NCBI RefSeq assembly: GCF_044464525.1
Contig: NZ_JBIQLE010000008.1
Location: 62,001 to 126,000, forward strand
DNA from: Pusillimonas sp044464525
GTDB taxonomy: Bacteria > Pseudomonadota > Gammaproteobacteria > Burkholderiales > Burkholderiaceae_B
Direction: 5' to 3'
DNA: 64,000 nt
Shown here piece after piece: positions 62,146-64,000 of the stretch (positions within the stretch are counted from its first letter, which is position 1; each line of letters opens with the position of its first letter). The notes under the pieces are model-generated. The model saw only the letters and a program-made list of their open reading frames with translations, made no database searches and was not told where the DNA came from. A program made the translations under genes and the position numbers.

Positions 62146-62234
62146 CGGTGCATGACACCGTTTCTATGCACACCCGGCATGGAAACCGTTTACAAGAACT
62201 GCCGCCGGCGTCGCCGGGGCTTTGCCTTGCCCGG

Positions 62235-63251
62235 TTAAAAAACCGCCTCTTCGGTTTCCTGGACTTCGATCTGTTTGCGTGTTTTTGCTTGCGTATTTTT
62301 TGCGCCGGCAAAATTGCATTCTGTGTCGTAGACCTGATGTTTGCAGCCGCTTAGCAGCGGACACTTCTGGAACAGCTCGCTAACCCAATCGACAAAAACT
62401 CGCACCTTGGGGGACAGGTGGCGGTTGTGCAGATACACCACTGAAATTGGAAGCGGTGGAGGAGTCCATTGAGACAGCACTTCTACAAGCTCGCCTGAAT
62501 CCAGCAAGGGTGCTACCAGATAGCGTGGCACCTGAATTAGCCCGATACCCTGCATACCGCATTTCACATAGGCCTCGCCATCGTTGACCGACACCGTGCC
62601 GTTTACCTGAACGTCGTGTCGCTTGCCGTCGACCATGAATGACCAATCGATGATGCGCCCCGTACGGCTCGAAAAATAGTGCACTGCGCGATGCTGTTTG
62701 AGCTCGGCGATGGTTTTCGGTTCGCCGTACCGTTCGAGATACGAAGGAGCGGCGCAGGTGATGCCTGAGAATGTGCCGATGCGGCGTGCGACCAGACTGG
62801 AGTCTTCGAGTTCACCGACTCGAATCGCGCAGTCTACAGCTTCGCGTACCAGATCGACGGGGCGGTCGCTCATGCCGATAGCCAGTTCGATGTCTGGGTA
62901 GCGCGAATGAAAATCGCACAGCGCAGGCATGAGTATCCTTCGGCCGATGGACGGCGACATCTCAAGGCGCAGACGCCCGCTTGGTAGCTGGTTTTCCTGG
63001 CGAAAGGATGATTCGAGATTTTCGAGCTCGGCAAGAAGCTGCTTGCACCGCTCGTAATAGGAAGCGCCGTCCGGCGTCATGCTAAGGCGGCGCGTCGTGC
63101 GATTAAGCAATCTTACCTTGAGGCTTCGTTCCAGCTTCTGGATTGTGGTGCTGACGGTGGAGCGGGGCAATCCCAGGCTATCAGCCGCCAGCGAAAAACT
63201 GTCGGCCTCCACGACCCGGGTGAATATCTGCATTGCCTGGAAGCGGTCCAT
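62235..63251 (-). CDS. LysR-family transcriptional regulator
   Basis: I choose ATG 63251 (MDRFQAMQIFTRVVEADSFS), which has TTGGAGAAG just upstream, giving 338 residues; the open frame reaches 63371 without a better start. The N-terminal winged helix shows LAADSLGLPRSTVSTTIQKL and the linker LLNRTTRRLSMTPDG. The effector domain follows (from GRLRLEMSPSIGRRI) and ends with a charged tail about 40 residues longer than usual. It is divergent from an RND adaptor gene across 213 bases and probably controls it. The tail is Lys/Glu/Gln-rich and unlike the rest of the family. Confidence 0.92.
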   Translation of the reverse strand: MDRFQAMQIFTRVVEADSFSLAADSLGLPRSTVSTTIQKLERSLKVRLLNRTTRRLSMTPDGASYYERCKQLLAELENLESSFRQENQLPSGRLRLEMSPSIGRRILMPALCDFHSRYPDIELAIGMSDRPVDLVREAVDCAIRVGELEDSSLVARRIGTFSGITCAAPSYLERYGEPKTIAELKQHRAVHYFSSRTGRIIDWSFMVDGKRHDVQVNGTVSVNDGEAYVKCGMQGIGLIQVPRYLVAPLLDSGELVEVLSQWTPPPLPISVVYLHNRHLSPKVRVFVDWVSELFQKCPLLSGCKHQVYDTECNFAGAKNTQAKTRKQIEVQETEEAVF

Positions 63252-63464
63252 GAGCTTCTCCAATTGTTCGCTGTGTGTGAATAGTATTGCCGAATAAAAG
63301 CTATTTAACTGGGCCTGCAAAAAATTAATAATACACCTAATCGTTCTGCATGACGATGGGTCAGGCGGCAATCAGCAGCTATCCAGCTCACCGCTTAGCT
63401 GTCGCGACGCACCAGGTTAAACGTCAGCACGCCATGCGAAAACCACTTTTATAAAGAATCTCCC

Positions 63465-64000
63465 ATGTCACTTCTCAAGAAACGATACGCGCTCACTGCA
63501 CTGTTAATCGTTGCTGCCGGCGCCATAGCGGCCACGGCCCACGTCCGTATCTCGGGCGCCGAAGCTGCCCTTTCGGAACCTCATGCCCAGGCTGCCGCGG
63601 TCGACGTTGCGCCGGTGCATGAACGACTTATTCACGAACTACGTGATTATTCGGGCCGTCTGGAAGCTGTTGATCACGTCGCGATCCGGCCGCAGGTTTC
63701 GGGCACGATCACACGAGTGCATTTTGCCGACGGCGCCTTGGTCAAGGAGGGAGACGTTCTTTTCACCGTTGACCCCAGGCCCTATCAGGCCGCCGCGGCG
63801 CGCGCCCGGGCGGAGCTTGCAGCCGCTAAAGCGCGTGCAAGCTACACCAAGGCCGAGTTCGCTCGGGCCAAGCGCCTGTTGGCTCAAAATGCCATTGCTC
63901 GCAAGGACTTCGAAGAGAATCGTAATGCGGCGGGCGTGGCCGAGGCGGAACAACAAGCTGCTGAAGCCGCCTTGGCCTCGGCCGAGCTTGACCTGGAGCA
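63465..64000 (+). CDS. RND efflux periplasmic adaptor (AcrA/MexE-like), 5' part
   Basis: The gene starts at ATG 63465 (MSLLKKRYALTALLIVAAGA) and runs off the window; 178 codons are visible. A signal peptide or lipid-free anchor precedes the first half-lipoyl block IRPQVSGTITRVHFADGALV and VKEGDVLFTVDPRPY. A coiled-coil hairpin rich in Ala, Arg and Glu follows, as in membrane fusion proteins of RND pumps. Pump and channel genes are expected to the right. The divergent LysR gene is the likely regulator. Confidence 0.9.
   Translation, partial: MSLLKKRYALTALLIVAAGAIAATAHVRISGAEAALSEPHAQAAAVDVAPVHERLIHELRDYSGRLEAVDHVAIRPQVSGTITRVHFADGALVKEGDVLFTVDPRPYQAAAARARAELAAAKARASYTKAEFARAKRLLAQNAIARKDFEENRNAAGVAEAEQQAAEAALASAELDLE

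Overview
The window reads as chromosomal DNA of a high-GC betaproteobacterium, most likely Alcaligenaceae (Bordetella/Achromobacter/Pusillimonas type). The evidence is the housekeeping order ilvI-ilvH-ilvC-psd-pssA-rpsO-pnp, and later qor-like-tpiA-secG-tRNA-Leu, which I know as near-contiguous in that family. Genus is not decidable from the sequence alone. Between and around these core genes sit blocks devoted to the cell surface and biofilm matrix.

Layout. (1) 1-7.03 kb: the 3' end of a cellulose operon of the acetylating (wss) kind: end of a BcsC outer-membrane porin, a separate BcsC-like TPR protein, and AlgF/AlgI/AlgJ-like and SGNH acetylation genes (WssG/H/I/F-like); a convergent secreted polysaccharide deacetylase follows at 7.07-7.93 kb. 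(2) 8.36-16.74 kb: core block for branched-chain amino acid synthesis (ilvIHC), phosphatidylethanolamine synthesis (psd, pssA), a lipoprotein, rpsO and pnp. (3) 17.0-28.3 kb: a second complete cellulose operon, bcsG-bcsA-bcsB-bcsZ-bcsC, with the phosphoethanolamine transferase BcsG as modifier. (4) 28.4-30.7 kb: small stress/secreted genes, a probably truncated antitoxin-like gene, two dead gene fragments and two tRNA genes. (5) 30.97-49.98 kb: a 4230-residue cadherin/VCBS-type adhesin with a LEPR-XLL-like N-terminus, followed by TolC-like, HlyD-like, GAF-HlyD-like and M50-protease-HlyD genes. No ABC ATPase is present in this block. (6) 50.2-59.1 kb: an AraC-type regulator with a degenerate receiver, a 2040-residue trimeric autotransporter adhesin, a BamE-OmpA lipoprotein, a second lipoprotein with SecD-P1-like features, and a stand-alone degenerate receiver. 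(7) 59.1-62.0 kb: quinone oxidoreductase, tpiA, secG, tRNA-Leu(GAG). (8) 62.2-64 kb: a LysR regulator divergent from the start of an RND-type periplasmic adaptor gene.

How it fits together. The strain may make two differently decorated celluloses (acetylated and phosphoethanolamine-modified), one giant surface protein exported by an unusual envelope machine, and one trimeric autotransporter with its own assembly lipoproteins. The most interesting part is the adhesin/exporter block at 31-50 kb: a membrane zinc-protease fused to a periplasmic-adaptor arm, two further adaptors and a TolC-like lipoprotein, with no energising ATPase. This looks like a dedicated, poorly described export or processing route for LEPR-XLL proteins.
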